Below, one piece after another: positions 48,726 through 57,681 of a stretch of 64,000 nucleotides of DNA; position 1 is the stretch's first letter, and each line of letters starts with the position of its first letter. Location of the stretch: contig NZ_CP107551.1 in assembly GCF_025837095.1 (NCBI RefSeq), positions 2,152,352 through 2,216,351 on the forward strand, read 5' to 3'. The notes beneath the pieces are model-generated. The model worked only from the letters and a program-made list of their open reading frames with translations, searched no databases and was not told the DNA's origin. The DNA comes from Rhodococcus sp. Z13 (GTDB lineage Bacteria > Actinomycetota > Actinomycetes > Mycobacteriales > Mycobacteriaceae). The translations under genes and the position numbers were made by a program.

Positions 48726-49532
48726 ATGACCCAGAACACACCCACCTACGAATCGTTGGCGCACAACACGAACGCGCACCCCCTGTCCGGGCAGCACGTC
48801 CTGGTCACAGGCGGAAGCGAGGGTATCGGCTACGGCATCGCGGAACGTCTGCTCGACGCGGGCGGCACGCTCACCCTCGCCGCCCGGCGGCCGCAGGTGC
48901 TCGACGACGCGGTCGAACGGTTGCGGACCCGATGCGGCGACGCGGCGCGCGTGACGGGCGTCGTCGCCGACATCCGCGACGCGGACTCGATCGCCGCGAT
49001 GTTCGACACGGCGCAGGACCGGAACGGGCCGCTGAACGTGCTCGTCGCCAATGCCGGCAGCGGTACCGTCGTTCCCTTCCTCGATCTCACCCGTCAGCAG
49101 TGGCAGGACTGCATCGACCTGAACCTGACGGGAACCTTCCTGTGCGTGCAGGCCGCGGCCCGCTCGATGGTCGACCGCGCAGGGGAGAACCGCTCGATCG
49201 TCGTGGTCTCGTCGATCCGGGCGCTCGGCGCGCGGCCCTCCCTCGTGCCCTACGGTACGGCGAAGGCGGGACTCAACCAGCTCGTGCGCCTGGCCGCGTA
49301 CGAACTCGCCTCCACCGGCGTGCGCGTGAACGCCCTGTCTCCCGGTATCACCGCGACACCGCTCACGCAGGATCGCAACAGCCTCTTCGAGGAACGGGCC
49401 GCCACCGTGCCCATGGGCCGGGCGGGAACGCCGGCCGACATGGCTGCTGCGGCACTGTATCTCGCAAGTCCCGACTCGTCCTTCGTGACCGGGACGAATC
49501 TCGTGGTGGACGGCGGCGAATCGCTCTACTGA
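48726..49532 (+). CDS. SDR-family oxidoreductase, probably leaderless
   Basis: A 268-residue classical SDR: TGGSEGIG (about 28-35), VANAGSGTVV, VVVSSIRALGARP with Ser, and YGTAKAG Tyr/Lys (about 177-181). Ends LVVDGGESLY. It has no Shine-Dalgarno sequence and its ATG lies six bases after a -10 hexamer, which is typical of leaderless actinobacterial messages. Monocistronic, divergent from the regulator. Confidence 0.88.
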   Translation: MTQNTPTYESLAHNTNAHPLSGQHVLVTGGSEGIGYGIAERLLDAGGTLTLAARRPQVLDDAVERLRTRCGDAARVTGVVADIRDADSIAAMFDTAQDRNGPLNVLVANAGSGTVVPFLDLTRQQWQDCIDLNLTGTFLCVQAAARSMVDRAGENRSIVVVSSIRALGARPSLVPYGTAKAGLNQLVRLAAYELASTGVRVNALSPGITATPLTQDRNSLFEERAATVPMGRAGTPADMAAAALYLASPDSSFVTGTNLVVDGGESLY

Positions 49533-49570
49533 GGCCGACGGCGGGTGCTCGGGGGCACGCCCGAAAAAAT

Positions 49571-49605
49571 TTGTGATGTACAACGCACAAAACATTGCTA
49601 TAGTT
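49571..49605 (+). promoter_or_regulatory. Promoter region of the CoA-transferase gene with dyads (site 5, weaker)
   Basis: AAACATTGCTATAGTT (49590-49605) fits the shared dyad more loosely, and contains an extended -10 (TGC-TATAGT, 49599-49604). Just upstream TTTGTG and CACAAA (ending about 49591) form a separate six-pair inverted repeat with a ten-base spacer. Either could be an operator. The gap 49533-49731 holds nothing else evident. Confidence 0.45.
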
Positions 49606-49731
49606 ACAGTGTTTTCAGCTCACGTCCGAGCATCCGCCGGATTCCTCACCCCGATCACGGAGTCGTCCGGCGCTCACTCCCATCCTGCGCGCGGCCCGTC
49701 GTGGCCGTGAGACGACGAAGGAGAACACTCG

Positions 49732-50949
49732 ATGACCACGGTGATGAACGGGATCAAGGTCGTGGAGGTGGCGCTGTACGCGTTCGTCCCCTCGGCGGCC
49801 GCGATCCTCTCCGACTGGGGAGCCGACGTCGTGAAGGTCGAGCACTCCGATTTCGGGGACCCCACCCGATCCACCGCTGCGTGGGGCGTGCCCGCCGAGG
49901 TGGACGGCCTCGCAAGCCTCTTCGAGATCAACAACCGCGGAAAGCGTGCCGTCGCACTGGATATCGCGCACCCCGACGGGCGCGAAGTGCTCATGAAGCT
50001 CGTCGAGTCCGCCGACGTGTTCATGACCAACTTCCTGCCCGACGCCCGTGCCAAGCTGGGCATCGACGTCGACGACATCTTCGCGCGCAACCCCCGCATC
50101 GTGTACGCCCGCGGCACCGCCCAGGGTGTGGCTGGTCCCGAGAGCGACAAGGGTGGATTCGACGGCATCACCTACTGGGCGCGCTCCGGCGCGGCCGGAT
50201 CCATCGCGCCGGACGACCTCGACTGGCCGGCCAACATGCCCGGCCCGGCCTTCGGTGACTCCCAGAGCGGCATGGCCCTCGCCGGTGGTATCGCCGCGGG
50301 CCTGTTCCACCGCGAGCGCACGGGCAAGGGCATCGTGGTCGACACCTCCCTGTTCTCGATGGGTGCCTGGGCCATGCAGGCGACCATCGCGGGCTGCCAG
50401 GTGATCGGCGCCGACGAACTGCCCTATCCCGATCGGAACAACCCCGTCAATCCGGTGTCGAACATCTACCGCACCAAGGACGGTCGCTACATCCATCTCG
50501 CGCTGCTGCAGAGTCAGAAGTTCTGGCCCGGCCTGTGCGAGGCGATCGGACTGTCCCACCTCATCGACGACCCGCGGTTCGCGACCTTCGAGGACCGGGC
50601 GCGCAACTCCCGTGAGTGCACGGCGATCCTGACCGAGTTGTTCGAGCAGCGCACCCTCGAGGAGTGGACCGACATCCTCGGCAAGCAGGAAGGTCAGTGG
50701 GACGTCTTCCGCAAGCCGATCGACGTGCTGTCCGATCCGCAGGCGCTGGCCAACGGGTTCGTGCGGACCGTGGAGTACGAGAACGGGCGCACCCTCGACA
50801 TGGTCACGGCCCCGACCAGTTTCGACGGGCAGGCCCCCACGCTGACGCGGGCTCCCCGCCACGGTGAGCACACCGACGAGGTGCTCCTCGAGCACGGCCT
50901 GGACTGGGATCGCATCGTCGAACTCAAGATCTCCGGCGCGATCAAGTAG
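49732..50949 (+). CDS. CaiB/BaiF-type (class III) CoA-transferase
   Basis: A 405-residue class III CoA-transferase, moving CoA between carboxylic acids. N-terminal segments are [20 protein letters not shown] and [39 protein letters not shown] is a family block. The catalytic aspartate is the Asp in [16 protein letters not shown] (about 180). AAGGAG lies about ten bases before the ATG. Provides an ATP-free route to activate the substrate, complementing the ligase at 32.6 kb. Confidence 0.92.
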   Translation: MTTVMNGIKVVEVALYAFVPSAAAILSDWGADVVKVEHSDFGDPTRSTAAWGVPAEVDGLASLFEINNRGKRAVALDIAHPDGREVLMKLVESADVFMTNFLPDARAKLGIDVDDIFARNPRIVYARGTAQGVAGPESDKGGFDGITYWARSGAAGSIAPDDLDWPANMPGPAFGDSQSGMALAGGIAAGLFHRERTGKGIVVDTSLFSMGAWAMQATIAGCQVIGADELPYPDRNNPVNPVSNIYRTKDGRYIHLALLQSQKFWPGLCEAIGLSHLIDDPRFATFEDRARNSRECTAILTELFEQRTLEEWTDILGKQEGQWDVFRKPIDVLSDPQALANGFVRTVEYENGRTLDMVTAPTSFDGQAPTLTRAPRHGEHTDEVLLEHGLDWDRIVELKISGAIK

Positions 50950-51048
50950 CGCCCTTCCCCGGCCGCGACCGGCCCGGTCGTCGCCCGCCTCCGCGCGCAC
51001 CTGCGCGCCGACGGTTTCCGTTTCCCCTCATCCCGAGAAGGAGTTCTC

Positions 51049-52218
51049 GTGTACGACCTTCGAGACATCAAGATCATCGACACCGACACCCATGTCGTCG
51101 AGCCGCCGGACCTGTGGACCTCCCGCATGTCGAAGAAGTGGGGCGACCTCGTCCCGCACGTGCGCTGGGACGAGCAGCGCGGCGACGAGGCGTGGTTCGT
51201 CTCCGGCACCCGTATGAGTGCCGTCGGCTCGCCCGCGATGGCCGGCTGGCACGAGTACCCGCCGAACTGCCCGCCGCGCTTCGAGGACACCGATCCGCGC
51301 TCCTGGGATCCGGGCAAGCGACTGGCCCTGATGGACGACTACGGCATCCATGCCCAGATCCTGTACCCGAACGTCGCGGTCTTCAGCCAGAAGACCCTGC
51401 AGTCCAACGGATCCAACGAGCTCCAGCTCGAGTGCGTGCGCGCCTACAACGACTTCCTCACCGAGTGGGCGCAGTTCGCGCCCGGCCGTTACATCCCGGT
51501 CGGCATCCTGCCCTTCTGGGACATGGAGGCCACCCTCGCCGAGATCGACCGTATCGCCGCCGCCGGCCACAAGGGCCTGGTGTTCACGCAGAACCCGGCG
51601 GCCTTCGGCCTGCCGATGCTGACCGATCCCTACTGGGACCGGCTGTGGGCCTCGGCGCAGGAGAAGAAGCTGCCGATCAACTTCCACATCGCCTCGGGTG
51701 AGGTCGACCTGAGCGGCTTCGGGCACGAGAGCGTCGGCACGCACGCCAACTACGGCATGATGGGCATCTCCTTCTTCATGGACAACGCCCGTACGCTGTC
51801 GCAGCTCATCTTCGGTGGTATCTGCGACCGTTTCCCGGATCTGAAGTTCGTCTCCGTCGAGTCGGGTATCGGTTGGATGCCGTTCGCGCTCGAGGGCATG
51901 GACTGGCAGTGGAAGAACAGCGGCGTGCACAAGGAGCACCCGAACTACGAGCTGCTGCCCAGCGAGTACTTCAAGCGGCAGATCTACGGCTGCTTCTGGT
52001 TCGAGCAGGACTCGGCCCGCAGTGCGATCGAGCAGCTCGGCGCCGACAACATCCTCTACGAGACGGACTACCCGCATCCGACGTCGATGTCGCCCGGACC
52101 GGCGACCGACGCGGTCCGTCCCGACGACTACCTGCGCCGCAACTTCGCGCACCTGTCGGAGGAGGATGCCCGCAAGATCCTCCACGACAACGCCGCAGCG
52201 CTCTACAACCTGGACTGA
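51049..52218 (+). CDS. Amidohydrolase-2 family protein (metal-dependent hydrolase/decarboxylase)
   Basis: A 389-residue TIM-barrel protein of the amidohydrolase-2 (ACMSD-related) family. The metal motif is DTDTHVVEPPDLW (about 11-23), the later histidine is in INFHIASGE, and the final acidic residue in YETDYPHPTS (about 336-345). Members hydrolyse C-N bonds or decarboxylate aromatic or beta-keto acids. GTG with GAAGGAG upstream. It follows the CoA-transferase by 99 bases and ends at a strong terminator, so the two genes are probably co-transcribed. Confidence 0.9.
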   Translation: MYDLRDIKIIDTDTHVVEPPDLWTSRMSKKWGDLVPHVRWDEQRGDEAWFVSGTRMSAVGSPAMAGWHEYPPNCPPRFEDTDPRSWDPGKRLALMDDYGIHAQILYPNVAVFSQKTLQSNGSNELQLECVRAYNDFLTEWAQFAPGRYIPVGILPFWDMEATLAEIDRIAAAGHKGLVFTQNPAAFGLPMLTDPYWDRLWASAQEKKLPINFHIASGEVDLSGFGHESVGTHANYGMMGISFFMDNARTLSQLIFGGICDRFPDLKFVSVESGIGWMPFALEGMDWQWKNSGVHKEHPNYELLPSEYFKRQIYGCFWFEQDSARSAIEQLGADNILYETDYPHPTSMSPGPATDAVRPDDYLRRNFAHLSEEDARKILHDNAAALYNLD

Positions 52219-52233
52219 CGTCCTCGAATCCCA

Positions 52234-52268
52234 GGTGCCGGCCCGTATGCGACGGGCGGGCCGGCACC
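52234..52268 (+). terminator. Terminator after the amidohydrolase gene
   Basis: GGTGCCGGCCCG (52234-52245) pairs exactly with CGGGCCGGCACC (52257-52268), 11-base loop. Confidence 0.8.
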
Positions 52269-52347
52269 ACGGTCCGCGGTGGGGTGCACGATCCGGCGTG
52301 GGTGACATGAATCTCCCTTGCTGCTGGACTGTGACGTAAATCTCCGT

Positions 52348-52363
52348 TAATATGCGTATGTTC
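52348..52363 (+). promoter_or_regulatory. Operator-like dyad upstream of the acyl-CoA dehydrogenase gene (site 4)
   Basis: TAATATGCGTATGTTC matches the shared dyad at most positions, in an AT-rich patch (52320-52370) between a terminator and the dehydrogenase gene. It lies 96-111 bases before the ATG. No clear -10 could be assigned. Confidence 0.5.
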
Positions 52364-52458
52364 CGAATGGATGCCGAGCGGGTAGTTCCTGCCACCGGCC
52401 GCGGACCGACCAGAAGCCCGACTGTCCTGCCCGGACGGTCTCAGCCAGTGGAGTATTC

Positions 52459-53712
52459 ATGTCCCTCTCGGAATTCGAGACCCGCGCCCGGAACTGGGTG
52501 GTGGACACCCTGACCCGACTGGAGTTCACCGCCGTCGACGACGAGTTCGACGTCTCGGTCTTCCACGACCTCACCGAGGACGAGGAACGCGCCCTCCTCG
52601 ACCGCCACCGCACCTGGCAGCGCGAGAAGTTCGACGCCGGCTACGGCGCTCTCGACTGGCCGCGCGAGTACGGCGGCGCGGAGGCGGGAACCGAGATCGC
52701 CGAGGCGTTCGCCCGGATCGACAACGAACTGTGCCCGCTCCCGCCGCACGAACTCGTCTCGGTCACCCTGCACCTCATCGCCCCCACCATCCGCCTCCTC
52801 GGCACCGACGAGCAGAAGCAGCGGTTCCTGCCTCGTATGCTCCGCGGCGAACTGCTCGCGTGCCAGCTCTTCTCCGAGCCCGACGCGGGGTCCGACCTCG
52901 CCGACCTCGGCACACGGGCCGTGCGTGACGGCGACGACTGGATCGTCTCCGGCCAGAAGGTGTGGACCTCGGGCGCACAGTTCGCCGAATGGGGTGAGCT
53001 CATCGCCCGTACCGATCCCGATCAGCCCAAGCACCAGGGCATGACGGCCTTCCTCGTCCCGCTCGACGCCCCCGGCGTCGAGATCCGCCCGATCCGGCAG
53101 ATGTCCGGCGGCAGCAGCTTCAACGAGGTCTTCCTCGACAACGTCCGTATCCCCGACACGAACCGTCTCGGTGAGGTCGGCAAGGGATGGTCGGTCGCAC
53201 TGACCACCCTGGCCTTCGAACGCGAGGGTGGATCGAACACCGCCAACGTCGGTGGGCAGTTCTCACAGCTCGTCGCCACCGCCCGCCGACTCGGCCGGGA
53301 GGACGACCCGCGGGTGCGTGAACAGCTGGCCCGCGTGTACCTGCGCCAGCAACTCGCCGCCGTCGACCTGCTGCGCGACCGGCAGGCACGCGAGGAAGGT
53401 GCCGCGCCCTCGGCGATCGGCTCCGTCCGCAAGATCCAATGGGTCGACAAGCTCACCGCCGTGTCGACCGCGGCGCGAACGATATTGGGCCGCAACCTGA
53501 TCGCCGATACCGGAGTGCCCGGGACCTACGCCTGGAACGCCCACGTGCTCGGTGCGCCCGGCTACAGCATCGCCGGCGGTTCGGACCAGATCCAGCGCAA
53601 CATCGTCGCCGAACGACTGCTGGGACTGCCCACCGAACCCCGGGCCGACCGGGGCCTGAGCTGGCGCGAAGGACGACAGCGCGCCCGCGAACGCGCCGGC
53701 TCGGCGCACTGA
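52459..53712 (+). CDS. Acyl-CoA dehydrogenase (FadE-type, catalytic-like subunit)
   Basis: A 417-residue acyl-CoA dehydrogenase. FAD site SEPDAGSDLADLGTRAV (about 138-154), WIVSGQKVWTSGAQFAEWGE, and the C-terminal GGSDQIQRNIVAERLLGLP (about 373-391). The family introduces a double bond alpha-beta to a CoA thioester. The smaller, divergent dehydrogenase at 55.3 kb is a likely partner, since actinobacterial sterol and side-chain FadEs often work as alpha2-beta2 pairs; the pairing is inferred. First gene of a plus-strand unit. Confidence 0.92.
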   Translation: MSLSEFETRARNWVVDTLTRLEFTAVDDEFDVSVFHDLTEDEERALLDRHRTWQREKFDAGYGALDWPREYGGAEAGTEIAEAFARIDNELCPLPPHELVSVTLHLIAPTIRLLGTDEQKQRFLPRMLRGELLACQLFSEPDAGSDLADLGTRAVRDGDDWIVSGQKVWTSGAQFAEWGELIARTDPDQPKHQGMTAFLVPLDAPGVEIRPIRQMSGGSSFNEVFLDNVRIPDTNRLGEVGKGWSVALTTLAFEREGGSNTANVGGQFSQLVATARRLGREDDPRVREQLARVYLRQQLAAVDLLRDRQAREEGAAPSAIGSVRKIQWVDKLTAVSTAARTILGRNLIADTGVPGTYAWNAHVLGAPGYSIAGGSDQIQRNIVAERLLGLPTEPRADRGLSWREGRQRARERAGSAH

Positions 53713-53798
53713 GAACTTCCCCCCTCGGCTCCGCCTCCCGACAGTCCCGGGATGTGCGGTCGCCGGACCCCGTCGGATCATCCCCCGAAAGGTCTGCC

Positions 53799-54863
53799 AT
53801 GAGACTTGCGTCGTTTCGTCGCTCCCTCGCCGGAATCGGCATCGCCGCAGCAACCTTCGCTGCTGCCGCATGCGGTTCCGGTAGTGCCGCCGAGATCTCG
53901 GAAGAAGACCTCGGCCCAGCGGGTGACGGTGCCTGGGAGGAGGTGATCGAAGCAGCCAAGCAGGAGGGCTCGATCACCTACTTCACCGGCCAGGCGACGG
54001 ACAACCTGCAGGAACTCGCCTCCCGCTTCGAATCCGTCTACGGCATCGACGTCGAGATCGTCCGCGACACCGACGCCAACCTCCAGACCAAGCTCGCGGC
54101 GGAAGCGGACACCGGCCGGCACACGGCCGACCTCATCGCGACCGCCTCCCGCCCCTGGGTGGACGAGAAGCTCGCCGAGGACTACTTCGTCCCGGTCACC
54201 GGTCCCGCCTTCGGCGCTCCCGAATTCGATCGCGAGAAGTTCCTGCGCGACGACGACCGGATCTTCGTCTCGTCCGCCGCCGTCCTCACCTACGGCTGGA
54301 ACACCAGTCGTGTCCCGGACGGCATCGACGGCTACGAGGATCTGCTCGATCCTGCTCTCGCGGACGGCAAGATCGGGGTGATGCTCCCCGTGTCGTCGGC
54401 GGTCGTCGACTTCTACGACTACCTCGAGGAGACGGTCTCGCCGGACTACGTCGAACGTCTCGCAGCGCAGAAGCCCCGCACGTACCCGGGCGCGCAGGCC
54501 ATGGCGCAGGCGCTCACCTCCGGTGAACTCGCCGCCACCGTCTACACCCTGCCGCTCACCGCGGAGAAGGAGGCCGGAGCTCCCGTCGAATCCGGCATGC
54601 CCTCGCCGGTGTTCGGCGCACCCTTCCTCACCGGGGTGCCGGCGACCGCGCCGCATCCCAACGCCGCGCAGCTGTTCGCGAACTTCCTGGTCACCAAGGC
54701 CGGTCAGGAGGCCGTCGCCAGCCGCGCCGGCGCAGTGCTGCCCGACATCCCCACGGCCGCGACCTCCGCGGACGGTATCTGGGTGAGTGGCCGGGTCGTC
54801 ACCGCCGACGAGACCGAGGCGTTCCGTGCGGAGTTCACGGACATGTTCGGTTCCAGCCAGTAA
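53799..54863 (+). CDS. ABC transporter substrate-binding lipoprotein, second copy
   Basis: A 354-residue solute-binding protein clearly paralogous to the one at 36.1 kb (shared design: GDGAWEEVIEAAKQEGSITY, LTYGWNTSRVPDGIDGYEDL). Lipobox AAAACGS with Cys25; no twin-arginine phenylalanine motif of the type seen in the paralogue. It lies with the ATPase and permease genes, so it is the dedicated receptor of that importer. Substitutions between the copies suggest different ligands. Confidence 0.9.
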   Translation: MRLASFRRSLAGIGIAAATFAAAACGSGSAAEISEEDLGPAGDGAWEEVIEAAKQEGSITYFTGQATDNLQELASRFESVYGIDVEIVRDTDANLQTKLAAEADTGRHTADLIATASRPWVDEKLAEDYFVPVTGPAFGAPEFDREKFLRDDDRIFVSSAAVLTYGWNTSRVPDGIDGYEDLLDPALADGKIGVMLPVSSAVVDFYDYLEETVSPDYVERLAAQKPRTYPGAQAMAQALTSGELAATVYTLPLTAEKEAGAPVESGMPSPVFGAPFLTGVPATAPHPNAAQLFANFLVTKAGQEAVASRAGAVLPDIPTAATSADGIWVSGRVVTADETEAFRAEFTDMFGSSQ

Positions 54864-54896
54864 CCGCATCCCTGCCTGACACATCCCCAGCCACCA

Positions 54897-54943
54897 CACC
54901 GGCGGGGAGCGCCCGTCGTACGGGCGCCCCCGTCCCTCCGGTG
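54897..54943 (+). terminator. Nested hairpin after the binding-protein gene
   Basis: GCGCCCG/CGGGCGC (54909-54927, five-base loop) is nested in CACCGG/CCGGTG (54897-54902, 54938-54943). It lies between the binding-protein gene and the rest of the unit, where a partial terminator or RNA-stabilising hairpin would keep the binding protein in excess. Confidence 0.6.
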
Positions 54944-54981
54944 ACCGTGACCGGTCCCGGACACGAGAGGAACGACGAAAG

Positions 54982-55266
54982 ATGAAGGTCGGAGAACGTC
55001 TCAAGAGCCCCGTCTGCGGCGCCGAGGTCGTGGTCGTCCGCGTGGACGACGGCGTGACCGGCCCCCTGCTCTGCGGGGGAGCGCCGATGGCCGCCGATGC
55101 GGAGACCCCCGCGGCACCCGTGACCGATCCGGGGTTGCTCATCGGCAAGCGCTACGAGGGCGGAGGAGTCGAGGTGCTGTGCGTGCGGCCCGGCGCCGGC
55201 CCCCTGGCCGTCGGCGATGCGGTCCTCGCCGAGAAGCAGGCCCGTCCCCTCCCGTCCTCGGACTGA
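54982..55266 (+). CDS. Small conserved-looking protein of unknown function, cysteine-containing
   Basis: A 94-residue protein with three cysteines: Cys12 in LKSPVCGAEVVVVRV, Cys31 in PLLCGGAPMA, and Cys66 in VEVLCVRPGAG. The pattern suggests a small metal-binding or zinc-ribbon-like beta fold. AGAGGAACGACGAAAG precedes the ATG. It lies between a substrate-binding protein and an acyl-CoA dehydrogenase on one strand. I recall similar small proteins beside acyl-CoA metabolism genes in actinobacteria but know no function. It is comparable in size to LvaB, the small partner of the LvaA kinase, but I see no sequence basis for equating them. Confidence 0.7.
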   Translation: MKVGERLKSPVCGAEVVVVRVDDGVTGPLLCGGAPMAADAETPAAPVTDPGLLIGKRYEGGGVEVLCVRPGAGPLAVGDAVLAEKQARPLPSSD

Positions 55267-55296
55267 GCACACCCGGCACCCAGGAAAGGCGACACC

Positions 55297-56481
55297 ATGA
55301 TTCTCTCGAGCGCGGCCGGCGCCGAGGACACGGCGCTCCTCGTCGACACCATCCGGGCCGCCGTCGGCAGGACCGACCCCGCCGACGGACGATCCGAGCG
55401 GGTGTACCGCGACGGGCCCGTCGATCACGACCTGTGGTCGGTGCTCGGCCGCGAGGTCGGCGTCGGGGCCCTCGCCGTCCCGGAATCCTTCGGCGGCCTC
55501 GGCACCTCCTACGCCACGGTGGCGGCCGTCCTCGAAACCCTCGGGGCGGAACTGACCCGGGTCCCGGTGCTCGGCGGCGTCGTCGCCGCCGGCACGCTGG
55601 CCCGCTGCCCGGAACACCCGCTCGCCGGTGACCTGCTCACCGGGATCGCGGCCGGCACCCGGATCGTCGCCACTGTGATCCCCGGCGACGGCCTCGACTC
55701 CCCGGGAGAGGGGATCCTGCGGGCCGACGACACCGATGGAGCCGTAACCCTCACGGGAACAGTCCACTTCGTCCTCGACGCCGACATCGCCGACACCGTC
55801 CTGGTCCACGCCGTCGACCGGCGGGGAGCGCTGGGGCTGTACGCGGTCGAGCGCACGGACCTTCGGGTCGAGCGGATGGAGACCACCGACGCGACCCGCA
55901 GCCTCGCCCGTCTCGAGGCGGCCGCAGCCCCGGCGACCCTGCTCACCGACCGTCCCGAACCCGCCCGGGTCCGCGACCTGGCCCTGGTGGCCCTGGCCTG
56001 CGACAGCCTCGGTGTCGCCCGCGCCTGCCTGGACGCCGCGGTCGGCTACGCGAAGGAACGCATCCAGTTCGGTCGGCTCATCGGCGAGTTCCAGGCGATC
56101 AAGCACATGCTCGCCGAGGTGGCCGTCGCCGTCGAACTCGCCGACTCCGCGGTGGCCCACGCCGCCTGGGCGATCGAGGAGGGAACGGACCACGATCTCG
56201 CCGAGGCCGCCGCGATCGCCGCGCTGACCTGCGGGGACGCCGCAGGCCTGGCATCCGCCACCAACATCCAGGTGCACGGGGGCATCGGTTTCACCTGGGA
56301 ACACACCGCACACCTCTACTACCGCCGGGCCCTGAGCTCGAGCGTGTTGTGGGGCACCGCCGACGATCACGCCCAGCGTCTGTATCGGCTCGCGACCGGT
56401 CGCTCGGACCGGGAAGGCGGCACCCCGTCCTCCGAACCCGCCCGCGAGGCGGCCACGGCCCTGTCCGCCACCGAGGCCTGA
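55297..56481 (+). CDS. Acyl-CoA dehydrogenase, smaller divergent subunit type
   Basis: A 394-residue acyl-CoA dehydrogenase-fold protein. The N-terminal half is degenerate in FAD motifs, but the C-terminal half keeps ACLDAAVGYAKERIQFGRLI and NIQVHGGIGFTWEHTAHLYY with RRA. This is the profile of the second subunit in actinobacterial heteromeric FadE enzymes. Partner is probably the protein at 52.5 kb. The stop is 28 bases before the ABC ATPase gene, so import and oxidation genes are in one operon. Confidence 0.88.
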   Translation: MILSSAAGAEDTALLVDTIRAAVGRTDPADGRSERVYRDGPVDHDLWSVLGREVGVGALAVPESFGGLGTSYATVAAVLETLGAELTRVPVLGGVVAAGTLARCPEHPLAGDLLTGIAAGTRIVATVIPGDGLDSPGEGILRADDTDGAVTLTGTVHFVLDADIADTVLVHAVDRRGALGLYAVERTDLRVERMETTDATRSLARLEAAAAPATLLTDRPEPARVRDLALVALACDSLGVARACLDAAVGYAKERIQFGRLIGEFQAIKHMLAEVAVAVELADSAVAHAAWAIEEGTDHDLAEAAAIAALTCGDAAGLASATNIQVHGGIGFTWEHTAHLYYRRALSSSVLWGTADDHAQRLYRLATGRSDREGGTPSSEPAREAATALSATEA

Positions 56482-56509
56482 TCCCCGCCGGTCAGAAAGT
56501 GAGTACACG

Positions 56510-57673
56510 ATGTCCCACGTCTCGATACGCCAACTCCTGAAGAACTTCGACGGCAAGCCCCCGACGGTGGCCGTGGACCACCTCGACCTCGAGATCGAGG
56601 ACGGCGAGTTCCTCGTGCTGCTGGGCCCCTCGGGCTGCGGCAAGACGACGACCCTCCGGTGCCTGGCGGGGCTCGAACAGCCCGCGAGCGGCTCGATCAC
56701 CCTCGGCGACCAGGTGGTCTACGACGGAGCCCGCGGCGTGAACCTGCCGCCCGACAAGCGCTTCATCGGCATGGTCTTCCAGTCGTACGCCCTGTGGCCC
56801 CACATGACCGTGCGCAAGAACATCGCCTACCCGCTCAAGTCCCGCAAGCTCACCGACGCCCTCGCGAGCGGTCGCGTCGAGGAGACCGCCGCCCTCGTCG
56901 ACTGCGAACGGCTGCTCGACCGGCTTCCCGCCGAACTGTCCGGCGGCCAGCAGCAGCGCGTCGCGCTGGCGCGCGGCCTCGTCTCCCACCCCGACCTCGT
57001 GCTGTTCGACGAACCGCTGAGCAATCTCGACGCGCGGCTGCGCGACCAGGTCCGGGCGGAACTGCACGACCTGCACCAGCGCAAGCCGTTCACCGCCGTG
57101 TTCGTCACCCACGACCAGAGCGAGGCGCTGGCGCTGGGCACCCGGATGGCCATCATGCGCGCCGGCCGCATCGTCCAGATCGGGCCGCCGCGCGAGGTCT
57201 TCGAGGAGCCCGTCGACGAGTACGTCGCCGGCTTCACCGGCATGTCCAACCGGCTGCCTTGCGAATACGTCGACGGACGGTGGTACGCGCTGGGCACCGA
57301 GATCCACGGAACCCAACCGGGGACGGTCGCCGCCGGCGAGTTCGTCCTGCGCCTGCGCCCCGAGAAGATCCGTCTGGTGACCGACGTCGCAGACCTGCTG
57401 CCCGGCGAGGCCGGTGTCGCCGTGACCGTCGACGACGTCGAGTACGGCGGCCTGCACTTCGACGTCATGTGCTCGGTGGTCGGCGACGGTGCGGTGCGCC
57501 GCCAGCTGCACGCCCGGATCCCGACCTTCGATTCGGCGCGCACGCCCCGCACGGTGAACCGCGGCGCGACGATGATCTTCGCGTTCGATCCGCGCGACGC
57601 CCGCACCTTCGACACCGACGGCAACGCGCTGGCCGTGCCGCAGCAGGCGCTGACCGGCGCTCTGGTGGGGTGA
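56510..57673 (+). CDS. ABC transporter ATP-binding protein (PotA/FbpC type)
   Basis: A 387-residue ATPase. Walker A GPSGCGKTT (39-47), Q-loop VFQSYALWPHMTVRKN, signature LSGGQQQRVALARGL, Walker B VLFDEPLSNLDARLR, and H-loop VFVTHDQSEAL. The C-terminal part (about 245-380) is a TOBE domain. This subclass energises importers for polyamines, ferric iron or organic anions. Coupled to the permease gene just downstream. Confidence 0.93.
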   Translation: MSHVSIRQLLKNFDGKPPTVAVDHLDLEIEDGEFLVLLGPSGCGKTTTLRCLAGLEQPASGSITLGDQVVYDGARGVNLPPDKRFIGMVFQSYALWPHMTVRKNIAYPLKSRKLTDALASGRVEETAALVDCERLLDRLPAELSGGQQQRVALARGLVSHPDLVLFDEPLSNLDARLRDQVRAELHDLHQRKPFTAVFVTHDQSEALALGTRMAIMRAGRIVQIGPPREVFEEPVDEYVAGFTGMSNRLPCEYVDGRWYALGTEIHGTQPGTVAAGEFVLRLRPEKIRLVTDVADLLPGEAGVAVTVDDVEYGGLHFDVMCSVVGDGAVRRQLHARIPTFDSARTPRTVNRGATMIFAFDPRDARTFDTDGNALAVPQQALTGALVG

Positions 57674-57681
57674 GGGCGGAC

